A stretch of 36,132 nt of DNA, taken from positions 1-36,132 of the forward strand of contig JAGWVR010000032.1 of the NCBI GenBank assembly GCA_018970785.1, given 5' to 3'. Within the stretch, counting starts at the first letter, position 1. Every line of letters begins with the position of its first letter. Below are positions 1 through 7,249 of the stretch, in pieces. The translations under genes were made by a program, and so were the position numbers. Source of the DNA: Planctomycetota bacterium (GTDB taxonomy: Bacteria > Planctomycetota > Planctomycetia > Pirellulales > UBA1268). The notes under the pieces were generated by a model. It searched no databases. It saw nothing but the letters and a program-made list of their open reading frames with translations, and was not told where the DNA came from.

Positions 1-56
1 AGACCCGTCGAACGGAGGATCTGCCGGCGGGAGCGATTCATGGGGACATCCATCAT
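1..56 (-). CDS. Start of a probable DUF1501 family protein (partial, runs off the window)
   Basis: Only the first codons are present. On the minus strand an ATG at 56 (others in frame at 53 and 41) opens a frame whose residues include NRSRRQILRSTG, a twin-arginine type opening very like those of planctomycete DUF1501 proteins. A GAGGT ribosome-binding-like sequence lies 6 bases before the ATG at 56. The gene lies 24 bases after the stop of the PSCyt1/DUF1549/DUF1553 gene on the same strand, and in planctomycetes that family is very often followed by a DUF1501 gene. The identification is an inference from the short N-terminus plus this pairing; the domain itself is outside the window. Confidence 0.55.
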   Translation of the reverse strand, partial: MMDVPMNRSRRQILRSTG

Positions 57-80
57 GCCGCGACCTCGCGCTCGGTCGGC

Positions 81-2918
81 TCAATCGACGAAATGGAACT
101 CGTTGCCCGCCAGCAGCACGTGGGCCAACCGCGCCCAGGGAATCTCCGCGCCGCTGCTGTCGGTGAGGGCGCCCTGCTCCGCGGCGAGGTAGCCGAGGGC
201 GTCGGCGGTCTCGTCGGGCGCGGGATCGCGTGACACCACGCGCCGGAACAGCCACGCCACGCGCTCCGCGCCCCCCGCGGGCACGGCCCGCGCCGCCGCC
301 GTGGCCAGCGCCGCCGCCCGGTCCTGGACGAAGTCGGAGTTGAGGGCGAACAGGGCCTGCTGCGGCACCGTGGTGTCGGGGCGGACGGCGGTGCAGGCGG
401 CGGGATTGCTGCCGTCGAACGTCGCCATCAGCGGGGCGACGACGTCGCGGTTGACGAACCCGTACACCGTCCGCCGCGGGATCGTCGGCACGGCGGCCAG
501 ATCGATCGGCGGGCCGCCGGAGGTGGTGTCGAGTTCCTCCGACACGGCGAGCATCGCGTCGCGCATCGCCTCGAGGTCGAGGCGCCTGCGCGGCATCCGC
601 CACAGCGTCTCGTTGTCGGGATCGCGGGCGCGGGCTGCCGGGTCCTCGACCGTGGCGGCGCGGTAGGCGGCGCTCGACATGATCCGCCGATGGAGGGCCT
701 TGAGAGACCAGCCATCGTCGCGGAACGCCTCGGCGAGCCAGTCAAGGAGCTCGGGGTGCGTCGGCGACCGGCCGCGCGTCCCGAAGTCGTCGGGGGTCCG
801 CACGAGGCCGACGCCGAAATGGTGCTGCCAGGCCCAGTTGACCAGCACGCGGCGGACGAGCGGGTTGTCGGCCGAGACCAGCGCCGTGGCGAGGTCGAGC
901 CGGCGTTGGCCGGGGGTGAACGGTGCGGCGTCGGGGGGGGCGAGGATCGTAGGAAAACGGGCGGCGACGGCTTCGCCGCGATCGAGCGGGTTGCCGCGCC
1001 GGAGGATCCTCGTCGGCGGGGCGTCGGCCCGCTCGACGAGCGTCATCGCCCGGGGGGGGGACCCGGGCGAGGAGAGGTGGAGATCGTGGATCGCCGCCGC
1101 CTTGCCGGCCAGCGCGTCGTGCACGGTGCGGTTGAGGAGTTGGCGGCCGAGGTCGGCGTCGAGGACGGTGGGCGTGCCGGGGGCGAAGAGGTGGTGGCGG
1201 AGCTGCCGGCGGATCGGGCTGTTGACCACCAGATGCCGTGGGTCCTCGTCGGTCACGACCCCGTCGCCGACCGCTTCCTCGGCCGCGAGCCGCTGGGCCT
1301 CGAGCCACTCGCGGTGAATGCTGCGGAACAGGTCGCCGTAGGCGTCGGCGACGTCGAACAGCGTGCCGCACGAGCGGTCGGCGAGGGCGGTGAGAACGAG
1401 CGGATTGTAACGCGGGGCGTCGTCCGACAGACCGTTGCGGGCGGCCGCGGCTGCCGCGTCGCCGTTTTCCGCCCCCAGGGCCGTCACGGTCTCGGCGCAG
1501 CGCTCGCGGAAGCCGTCGGCCGGCAGGTCGCGGAGCCGGACCCAGGGGCCGAACACCGGATCGTCGGGGCCGATGGCGGCGAGGTAGTCGCGCCACCGGT
1601 CGAGGAGATGGGGGCGCACGTCGTCGGTGCGGAACGAGAGGAAGGCGCTCGACAGGTCCTGCTCGGGCGTCCCCTTGGCGAGCTCGCGGAGGTAGAGGCC
1701 GACCTGCATCCGCAGCCGCCCCTCGAGGACGGCGATCTGATCGCGCGCCATGTCGTCGCGCACCGTCCGCCGCCGGTCGAGCTCGCGTTCGTAGTCGGCG
1801 AGCGCCGGGGAGGGGGGCGGCGTGCCGATGACGGGAGGCAGGTCGGGCGGCTTGCTCGGCGCGAACGTGGCGACGAGGGCGTGGTAGTCGGCGGTCGAGA
1901 TCGGGTCGTACTTGTGGTCGTGGCAGCGGGCGCAGGCGACGGTCAGGCCCATCAGCCCGCGGCTGACGACGTCGACCTGGTCGTCGAGGAGGTCGAAGCG
2001 GTTGCGGAATTGCATGCCGACGGTGAGGAACCCGAGCCCCGCCAGTGCCGGGTCGTTGGCCGCCAGGCCCATCTGGTCGGCGGCGACCTGCTCGGTGATG
2101 AACCGATCCCAGGGAACGTCGTCGTTGAACGAACGGATCACGTAGTCGCGGTAGGTGAACGAGAACGGGAACCGCGTGAAGCCGATCGCGCTGCCGCCGT
2201 GCGTGTCGGCGTAGCGCGCGATGTCGAGCCAGTGCCGGCCCCAACGTTCGCCGTAGCGGGGCGAGTCGAGGAGCCGGTCGACCACGCGGGCGAAGGCCTC
2301 GGCGTCGGGCGCCGGGTCGGCGACGAACGCCACCACCTCGTCCCAGGTCGGGGGGAGGCCGGTGAGGTCGAAGGTCGCCCGCCGGAGGAGCCGGCGGCGG
2401 TCGACGAGCGGAGGCTCGGGCAGCCCGCGTGCCTGCCGTGCGGCAGCGAGAAAGGCGTCGATCGCGGTCGCACCCGGCTGGCCGGTCGCCGGGGGATCGG
2501 AGCGGGTGATGGGGCGGAATGCCCAGTGTCCCTCGAACGTCGCACCGGCGGCGATCCAGCCCCGCAGTCGCTCCACCTCGGCGGCCGCGAGACCGGGGCC
2601 ATGCTCCGGCGGGGGCATCCGCAGGTCCGGATCGGTGGCGGCGACCCGGCGCATCAATTCGCTGTCGTCGGGGCGGCCCGGGGCGATCACCCTGCCGTGG
2701 GTGTCGGCGGCGGTGTCGAGCCGCAGGTCGCCCTGCCGGGCCGCGGCGTCGGGGCCGTGGCACCCGAGGCAATGCTCGGCGAGCAGGGGGCGGATGTCCC
2801 GGTCGTACTGCGGCTCTGCGGCCGTGGCGGCGGCGAACGCCACCATCGTCGTGATGCCGGCCACCAGCGGGATGCGCCGCGTCTGGGCTCCACGGCACGG
2901 GTGCGGGCGAGCGTTCAC
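81..2918 (-). CDS. PSCyt1-DUF1549-DUF1553 planctomycete cytochrome-type protein
   Basis: A 945-residue secreted protein. An N-terminal hydrophobic stretch (about 17-34) reads as a signal peptide. A PSCyt1 cytochrome c-like domain follows with the haem-binding motif CLGCH (C50, C53, H54) and a conserved RMPPP-type segment near residue 100. DUF1549 (PSCyt2) covers about 150-355 and holds a second CxxCH (CARCHDHKYDPIS, C329-H333). DUF1553 (PSD1) covers about 670-925 (NPLVRRVLVNWAWQHHFG, TPDDFG). Length and order are normal for the family. Exact biochemistry is not established; a role in redox-linked polysaccharide degradation in the periplasm is often proposed. The start is a GTG at 2918; in-frame alternatives exist. 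It should be cotranscribed with the DUF1501 gene at the window edge. Confidence 0.92.
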   Translation of the reverse strand: MNARPHPCRGAQTRRIPLVAGITTMVAFAAATAAEPQYDRDIRPLLAEHCLGCHGPDAAARQGDLRLDTAADTHGRVIAPGRPDDSELMRRVAATDPDLRMPPPEHGPGLAAAEVERLRGWIAAGATFEGHWAFRPITRSDPPATGQPGATAIDAFLAAARQARGLPEPPLVDRRRLLRRATFDLTGLPPTWDEVVAFVADPAPDAEAFARVVDRLLDSPRYGERWGRHWLDIARYADTHGGSAIGFTRFPFSFTYRDYVIRSFNDDVPWDRFITEQVAADQMGLAANDPALAGLGFLTVGMQFRNRFDLLDDQVDVVSRGLMGLTVACARCHDHKYDPISTADYHALVATFAPSKPPDLPPVIGTPPPSPALADYERELDRRRTVRDDMARDQIAVLEGRLRMQVGLYLRELAKGTPEQDLSSAFLSFRTDDVRPHLLDRWRDYLAAIGPDDPVFGPWVRLRDLPADGFRERCAETVTALGAENGDAAAAAARNGLSDDAPRYNPLVLTALADRSCGTLFDVADAYGDLFRSIHREWLEAQRLAAEEAVGDGVVTDEDPRHLVVNSPIRRQLRHHLFAPGTPTVLDADLGRQLLNRTVHDALAGKAAAIHDLHLSSPGSPPRAMTLVERADAPPTRILRRGNPLDRGEAVAARFPTILAPPDAAPFTPGQRRLDLATALVSADNPLVRRVLVNWAWQHHFGVGLVRTPDDFGTRGRSPTHPELLDWLAEAFRDDGWSLKALHRRIMSSAAYRAATVEDPAARARDPDNETLWRMPRRRLDLEAMRDAMLAVSEELDTTSGGPPIDLAAVPTIPRRTVYGFVNRDVVAPLMATFDGSNPAACTAVRPDTTVPQQALFALNSDFVQDRAAALATAAARAVPAGGAERVAWLFRRVVSRDPAPDETADALGYLAAEQGALTDSSGAEIPWARLAHVLLAGNEFHFVD

Positions 2919-2945
2919 GGGTCGTCGCCTGGAAGGAAGAGCCTC

Positions 2946-2951
2946 AGTGTA
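2946..2951 (-). promoter_or_regulatory. Candidate -10 element for the PSCyt1/DUF1549/DUF1553 gene
   Basis: On the minus strand TACACT (4 of 6 to TATAAT) lies 27 bases before the GTG start, in the 231-base divergent gap shared with the sigma factor gene. No convincing -35 is seen at 16-18 bases. Similar GTACAC sequences occur before the transketolase and PP2C genes, which slightly raises the chance that this is a genuine element. Confidence 0.28.
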
Positions 2952-3081
2952 CCCTCCGGGCGAGGGCGTCCGGTTGGCGACGGCATCGGCCGAACGACGG
3001 TCCGGGACCGGGTCTCACGGAGGCGAATCGGAGGCTCTGGAGCCGCGCTGCACAACTTCGCGGGGGCTGACGCGTTGCGTT

Positions 3082-3087
3082 TATACT
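3082..3087 (+). promoter_or_regulatory. Candidate -10 element for the ECF sigma factor operon
   Basis: TATACT (5 of 6 to TATAAT) stands out in otherwise GC-rich DNA, 62 bases before the sigma factor ATG. The spacing predicts a 5' leader of roughly 55 bases. No good TTGACA-like -35 lies at 16-18 bases, so recognition by a housekeeping sigma would depend mainly on the -10. Confidence 0.35.
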
Positions 3088-3149
3088 CCCCGGTCTCACC
3101 GGTGGGGGGCCCGGGCCGAACCGACCACCGCTGGCCTGCGTATCCACCG

Positions 3150-3962
3150 ATGTCGAGCCACGATTTCCACGCCGCCGCCGACCACGGCCCCGGGCCCGCC
3201 CGGGGGCCGGTGCGCCGTCCGAGCGGTTCGGAGAAAGGTGGCGAGCAGGCCCTGCCCGCCACCGGTCCGGTGGAGAGCGGTGCCCTGCACGACGACGATG
3301 CGCCGGCCGCCGCCCGTCCTGGAGGGGACGGCGACGGCGGGCGTTCGTGGGCCGCTGACGACGGACCGGGGCGTCGCGATGGAGATGCGGACGAAGACCT
3401 GTTCCGGCGGTTCCGCACCAGCGCCGATGAGTCGGCCTTCGAGCGACTCGTCCACCGGTACGAAACGGAGTTGTTCGGGTACCTGAAGCGCTACCTCGGC
3501 AGTGCCGAGATGGCCGAGGACGTGTTCCAGGCGACCTTTCTCCAGGTCTATCTCAAGAAGGAGGGTTTCGACGAGGGCCGACGGTTCAGACCGTGGCTCT
3601 ACACGATCGCCACGAATCAGGCCATCGACGCCCAGCGCCGCAATCGTCGGCACCGCATGGTCAGCCTCGACCAGCGGACCGGCGACGACGACGTCGGGGC
3701 GCTGGTGGAGATGCTTGCGGGGCGGGACGAGACGGCCGACGAGCGGCTCTCCGGGGAGGAGGCCAAGCAGTGGGTCCGCACGGCGGTCGAGGATCTTCCC
3801 GACACGCTCCGCGGGGCGCTGCTCTTGGTCTACCACCAGGGGTTGAAATACCGCGAAGCGGCCGACGTCCTCGGTGTGCCGGTGGGCACGGTGAAAAGCC
3901 GGCTCCATGCGGCGCTGCTCAAGCTCAACCGTTCGTGGCAGGACAGTGGCAACACGCCATGA
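3150..3962 (+). CDS. ECF-type RNA polymerase sigma factor with a long acidic N-terminal extension
   Basis: A 270-residue sigma-70 family protein with only regions 2 and 4. Region 2 spans about 92-168 (FERLVHRYETELFGYLKRYL, AEDVFQATFLQVY, FRPWLYTIATNQAID). Region 4 spans about 203-262, with the helix-turn-helix KYREAADVLGVPVGTVKSRL. Typical ECF sigmas have about 160-200 residues. Here an additional ~80 residues rich in Gly, Asp, Ala and Pro precede region 2 and look disordered. The reading frame stays open far upstream, but that part is antisense to the DUF1549 gene; the ATG at 3150 is the first start inside the divergent gap. The next gene, 130 bases on, encodes an anti-sigma-like membrane protein, the usual partner arrangement. 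Confidence 0.9.
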   Translation: MSSHDFHAAADHGPGPARGPVRRPSGSEKGGEQALPATGPVESGALHDDDAPAAARPGGDGDGGRSWAADDGPGRRDGDADEDLFRRFRTSADESAFERLVHRYETELFGYLKRYLGSAEMAEDVFQATFLQVYLKKEGFDEGRRFRPWLYTIATNQAIDAQRRNRRHRMVSLDQRTGDDDVGALVEMLAGRDETADERLSGEEAKQWVRTAVEDLPDTLRGALLLVYHQGLKYREAADVLGVPVGTVKSRLHAALLKLNRSWQDSGNTP

Positions 3963-4092
3963 CCCGCCGTCGGCCCCCGGGGCAGGACGGGCGCGGTGAT
4001 CGGGGAATCCCGATGGCCGGGCCTCCGACCCGGTGTTCCACGCCGGCGAACGGGACCGAAGAATCCGCGGCACCAGCTCATCGGACACCAGC

Positions 4093-5100
4093 ATGCGAGA
4101 CGAACTTGTCGGCTATCTCCTCGAAGCGCTCGACGACGAACAGCGGCAGCGGGTGGACGTGGCGCTCGCCGACGCGGTGACCGGTCCGCCCCTGCGGAAG
4201 GATCTCGACCGGCTGCGCCGCGCGGCGGCGGTCCTCGAGGCCGACGCGGGCACGGAACGGCCTCCCGAGGGGCTCGCCCGGCGGACCCTGCGGTTCATCG
4301 AGAATCACCGTGAAGACGGCCGTCGGCTGAGGCCCCATGCAGCTGCGGCGGGTGGTCCGCTGCCCCGGCCGCGGATCTTCAGCGAGGAGCGGGTGCCGCC
4401 GCGCGTCCGGTCGCCGCGGGTTTGGATCGACCGGGCGATCCTCGCGGCGACCGCGATCGCCGCCAGCGTGTTGCTGATCCCGCTGGTGCTCGACGGGATC
4501 GACCAATCGCGTTCGTTGCGCACCCAGCGCAACGTGCAGTCGATCGCCGGCGGACTGGCAGGCTATTCCGAACACCACCGGCGCTTCCCCACCCCCCCCG
4601 ACTCCGGACCACTCTCGCGTGCCGGCCTCTACGCGCCGACGCTCGTCTCCGAGCACCGCCTCCTCGCCGACGACGGCACGTTCCTCGTGCCCGGGTCCGA
4701 CCTGGCCAAGCGGAGCCTCGTGATCCCGTCGCTCGACGAGGTGAAGCGCGCCGCCGCAGCGGGCGATGCCGACGCATTCGATCGGATGGTCCGGTCGATG
4801 GGGGGTGATTTCGGCTACACCCTCGGCCACCGCGATGCCGCCGGCCGGCTGCAGCCGTTGGTCAACCTCGGTCGCGCCCACCATCCGATCCTCGCCGATG
4901 CCCCCGACGACGACGGGCATTGGAGCGGCAACCATCCGCGGCGCACGCACCATGTCCTCTACGAGGACGGCCACGTCGAACGGATCGGTCCCCACGCCCT
5001 CCACCTCGACGACCATCTGTACCGCAACCACCGCGGCGAGGTCCGCGCCGGTGTCGATGCCGAGGACGCCGTGATCGGCGATTCCCACCACCAGCCGTGA
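4093..5100 (+). CDS. Anti-sigma-like single-pass membrane protein with a DUF1559-like outer domain
   Basis: A 335-residue protein. Residues 1-75 (DELVGYLLEALDDEQRQRVD) resemble the N-terminal helical part of planctomycete anti-sigma proteins, without the zinc-binding His/Cys set. A linker leads to one membrane segment at about 114-134. The part after the membrane starts with RTQRNVQSIAGGLAGYSEHHRRFP, much like the N-terminal helix continuation of DUF1559 proteins, and ends with HHVLYEDGHV, like the H-x9-DG block of those proteins. There is no prepilin cleavage motif before the membrane segment. Inferred role: it holds the ECF sigma factor on the cytoplasmic face and senses something outside through a pseudopilin-like domain. 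Start: ATG at 4093 places the conserved DELVGYL at the N-terminus; an in-frame ATG at 4033 adds 20 unlikely residues. Confidence 0.75.
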   Translation: MRDELVGYLLEALDDEQRQRVDVALADAVTGPPLRKDLDRLRRAAAVLEADAGTERPPEGLARRTLRFIENHREDGRRLRPHAAAAGGPLPRPRIFSEERVPPRVRSPRVWIDRAILAATAIAASVLLIPLVLDGIDQSRSLRTQRNVQSIAGGLAGYSEHHRRFPTPPDSGPLSRAGLYAPTLVSEHRLLADDGTFLVPGSDLAKRSLVIPSLDEVKRAAAAGDADAFDRMVRSMGGDFGYTLGHRDAAGRLQPLVNLGRAHHPILADAPDDDGHWSGNHPRRTHHVLYEDGHVERIGPHALHLDDHLYRNHRGEVRAGVDAEDAVIGDSHHQP

Positions 5101-5109
5101 GCATGGCGG

Positions 5110-5129
5110 TCGGCCGGTGCGGCGGCCGA
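5110..5129. terminator. Hairpin between convergent genes (anti-sigma-like / transketolase)
   Basis: A perfect 7-bp inverted repeat (TCGGCCG, 6-base loop, CGGCCGA) lies in the 49-base gap between two converging stop codons. It has no T-tract. It could block or pause transcription from both sides; termination is inferred from position only. Confidence 0.4.
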
Positions 5130-5149
5130 GCCGCTCCCCGATCGTCTCG

Positions 5150-7204
5150 TCAGGTCAGTTGGGCACGGGCGGCGTCGGCCACGGCCGCGGCGGTGATCCC
5201 GAAGTGGGAATACAGTTTCGGGGCCGGAGCCGAGGCACCGAAGCCGTTCATGCCGACGAAGCGGCCGTGGCGTCCGAGCCACTTCTCCCAGCCGAACCCG
5301 GCGGCCGCCTCGCAGGCGACACGGGCGCCCACCGCCTCGGGCAGGACCGTCTCGCGGTAGGCCTCGTCCTGGGCCTCGAACAGGTCCCAGCAGGGCATGC
5401 TCACGACCCGCGCCCGGATGCCGTCGCGCTCGAGGATCGTCGCGGCCTCGAGGCAGATCCCGACCTCGCTCCCCGTCCCGATGAGGATGCACTGCGGCTT
5501 TCCGCCGGTGGCCTCGCGGAGAACGTAGGCCCCGCGCGCCGTGCCCGTGGCCGGTCCGAAACCGGTGCGGTCGAGCGTGGGGAGGTTTTGCCGTGAGAGG
5601 ACGAGCACCGCCGGCCGGTGTGGATCGCGGAGGATCACCCGGTAGGCCTCGGCGACCTCGTTGGCATCGGCGGGACGGAACACGCTGATCCCCGGCACCG
5701 CACGGGCGCTGGCGAGTTGCTCGATCGGCTGGTGCGTGGGGCCGTCCTCGCCGAGGCCGATCGAGTCGTGCGTCAGCACGTAGATCACGCCCAGCCCACC
5801 GAGCGCCGACAGCCGCAGCGAAGGCTTGAGGTAGTCGAGAAACACGAAGAACGTCGCGCAGTAGGGCCGCAGCCCCGACAGCGCCATGCCGTTGACGGCC
5901 GCGGCCATGCCGTGCTCGCGGATCCCGAAGTGGAAATTGCGCCCCGTGGGATCCTCGGCAGAAAAGTCGCCGGCCCCCGGGACGAGCGTCATCGTCGACG
6001 GGGCGAGGTCGGCCGAACCGCCGAGGAACCAGGGAATCGCGCCGCTGAGGGCCTGGATCACCTTGCCGCTCGACACCCGGCTGGCGAGACCCTTGGGATC
6101 GGCGGGGAAGACGGGGATCGCCGCTTCCCAGCCGGCAGGCAGCTTTCCGGCCAGCAGCGTGTCGAGCTCGGCGACCAGATGCGGAGCGTGGGAGCGGACC
6201 TGGTCGCGTGCCGCGTTCCAGGCGGCGCGGGCCGCGGCGCCGCGGCTTCCCAGCGTGGCGGCGAACCGCTCGGGGACCTCGGCAGGCACGTGGAAGGTGC
6301 CGTCGACCGGCCACCCGTAGGCCGCCTTGGCGCCGCGGATCTCGTCGGCACCCAGCGGCGCGCCATGCGCCTCGTGCGAGCCGGCTTTCTTCGGTGCACC
6401 GTAGCCGATCACGCTCTTGACGATCACCAGCGTCGGGCGTTTGGTCTCGGAGCGGAACGCCGTCAGGGCCCGGTGGATGGCCGCGGTGTCGTTGGCGTCG
6501 GCGACCCGTTCGATCCGCCAGCCGAGGGACGCGAATCGCCCTGCCACGTCCTCGGTGTAGGCGAGGTGCGTCTCACCCTCGATCGTGATCGAGTTGTCAT
6601 CGTAGATCCAGCACAGGTTGGCCAGGCCGAGGTGGCCGGCGAGCGACGCTGCCTCGGCGGCGACGCCCTCCATCAGGTCGCCGTCGCTGCACAGCACGTA
6701 GGTGTCGTGGTCGAAGAGCCTCGCGCCGGGGACGCCGTACCGGCTTCCCAGCCAGCGCGCGGCGATCGCCATCCCGACCGAGTTGCCGCAGCCCTGGCCG
6801 AGCGGCCCGGTCGTCGTCTCGATGGCGGCGATGAGGTGGTGCTCGGGATGGCCGGCGCAGACGCTGTCGAGCTGGCGGAAGCCGCGGATCGCCTCGAGGC
6901 TGACCGCCGGCTCCCCGCTGCCGGCCGAGCGGCGGACACCGGCGAGGTGGAGCAGCGCGTAGATCAGCATCGACGCGTGGCCGCAGGAGAGGACGAACCG
7001 GTCGCGGTCCGGCCAGGCGGGATCGTGCGGATCGTAGCGGAGGAAGTCGCGCCACAGCGTGTAGGCCACCGGGGCCAGCGCCATCGGCGTGCCCGGATGA
7101 CCGCTCTTGGCGGCCTCGACCGCATCCATCGCCAGCGTCCGGATCGTGTCGATGGCGAGCCGGTCGGTGGCGTCGAAGGGGAGCGGCCGAGTGGGGGTGG
7201 CCAT
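5150..7204 (-). CDS. tkt: Transketolase
   Basis: A 684-residue thiamine-diphosphate enzyme transferring two-carbon ketol units between sugar phosphates in the non-oxidative pentose phosphate pathway (and the Calvin cycle where present). Family landmarks are all visible: SGHPGTPM at 34-41, TGPLGQG at 132-138, the cofactor/metal motif SDGDLMEG...YDDN at 173-204, the IREHG segment with the catalytic Glu at about 430, and THDSIGLGEDGPTHQP. The length is normal. The ATG at 7204 is preferred over the upstream in-frame start at 7249 because GGAGG sits 10 bases before it and the extra residues are not family-like. It is the last gene of a minus-strand run, 45 bases after the DUF1570-like gene, and may also have its own promoter in that gap. 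Confidence 0.96.
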   Translation of the reverse strand: MATPTRPLPFDATDRLAIDTIRTLAMDAVEAAKSGHPGTPMALAPVAYTLWRDFLRYDPHDPAWPDRDRFVLSCGHASMLIYALLHLAGVRRSAGSGEPAVSLEAIRGFRQLDSVCAGHPEHHLIAAIETTTGPLGQGCGNSVGMAIAARWLGSRYGVPGARLFDHDTYVLCSDGDLMEGVAAEAASLAGHLGLANLCWIYDDNSITIEGETHLAYTEDVAGRFASLGWRIERVADANDTAAIHRALTAFRSETKRPTLVIVKSVIGYGAPKKAGSHEAHGAPLGADEIRGAKAAYGWPVDGTFHVPAEVPERFAATLGSRGAAARAAWNAARDQVRSHAPHLVAELDTLLAGKLPAGWEAAIPVFPADPKGLASRVSSGKVIQALSGAIPWFLGGSADLAPSTMTLVPGAGDFSAEDPTGRNFHFGIREHGMAAAVNGMALSGLRPYCATFFVFLDYLKPSLRLSALGGLGVIYVLTHDSIGLGEDGPTHQPIEQLASARAVPGISVFRPADANEVAEAYRVILRDPHRPAVLVLSRQNLPTLDRTGFGPATGTARGAYVLREATGGKPQCILIGTGSEVGICLEAATILERDGIRARVVSMPCWDLFEAQDEAYRETVLPEAVGARVACEAAAGFGWEKWLGRHGRFVGMNGFGASAPAPKLYSHFGITAAAVADAARAQLT

Positions 7205-7239
7205 CGATGTCGGTCCTCCGGGGTGGATCGGGCGCGAGG

Positions 7240-7248
7240 AGTGTACCA
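7240..7248 (-). promoter_or_regulatory. Candidate extended -10 for transketolase
   Basis: TGGTACACT fits an extended -10 (TGn followed by a hexamer with 4 of 6 to TATAAT) and lies in the 45-base gap before tkt, 35 bases before its ATG. A -35 would fall in the end of the preceding coding sequence and is not evident. It would let tkt be transcribed apart from the upstream genes. Confidence 0.33.
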
Positions 7249-7249
7249 C

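Noticed and set aside
690-3149. Long plus-strand open frame continuing upstream of the sigma factor
   Set aside because: It is antisense to the well-conserved DUF1549/DUF1553 gene and has no family features. In DNA with such high third-position GC, stop codons are rare in the mirrored frame. The sigma gene starts at 3150.
2915-3418. Minus-strand open frame of 167 codons in the divergent gap
   Set aside because: It is antisense to the start of the sigma gene, has no ribosome-binding site and consists mostly of Arg, Pro, Ser and Gly.
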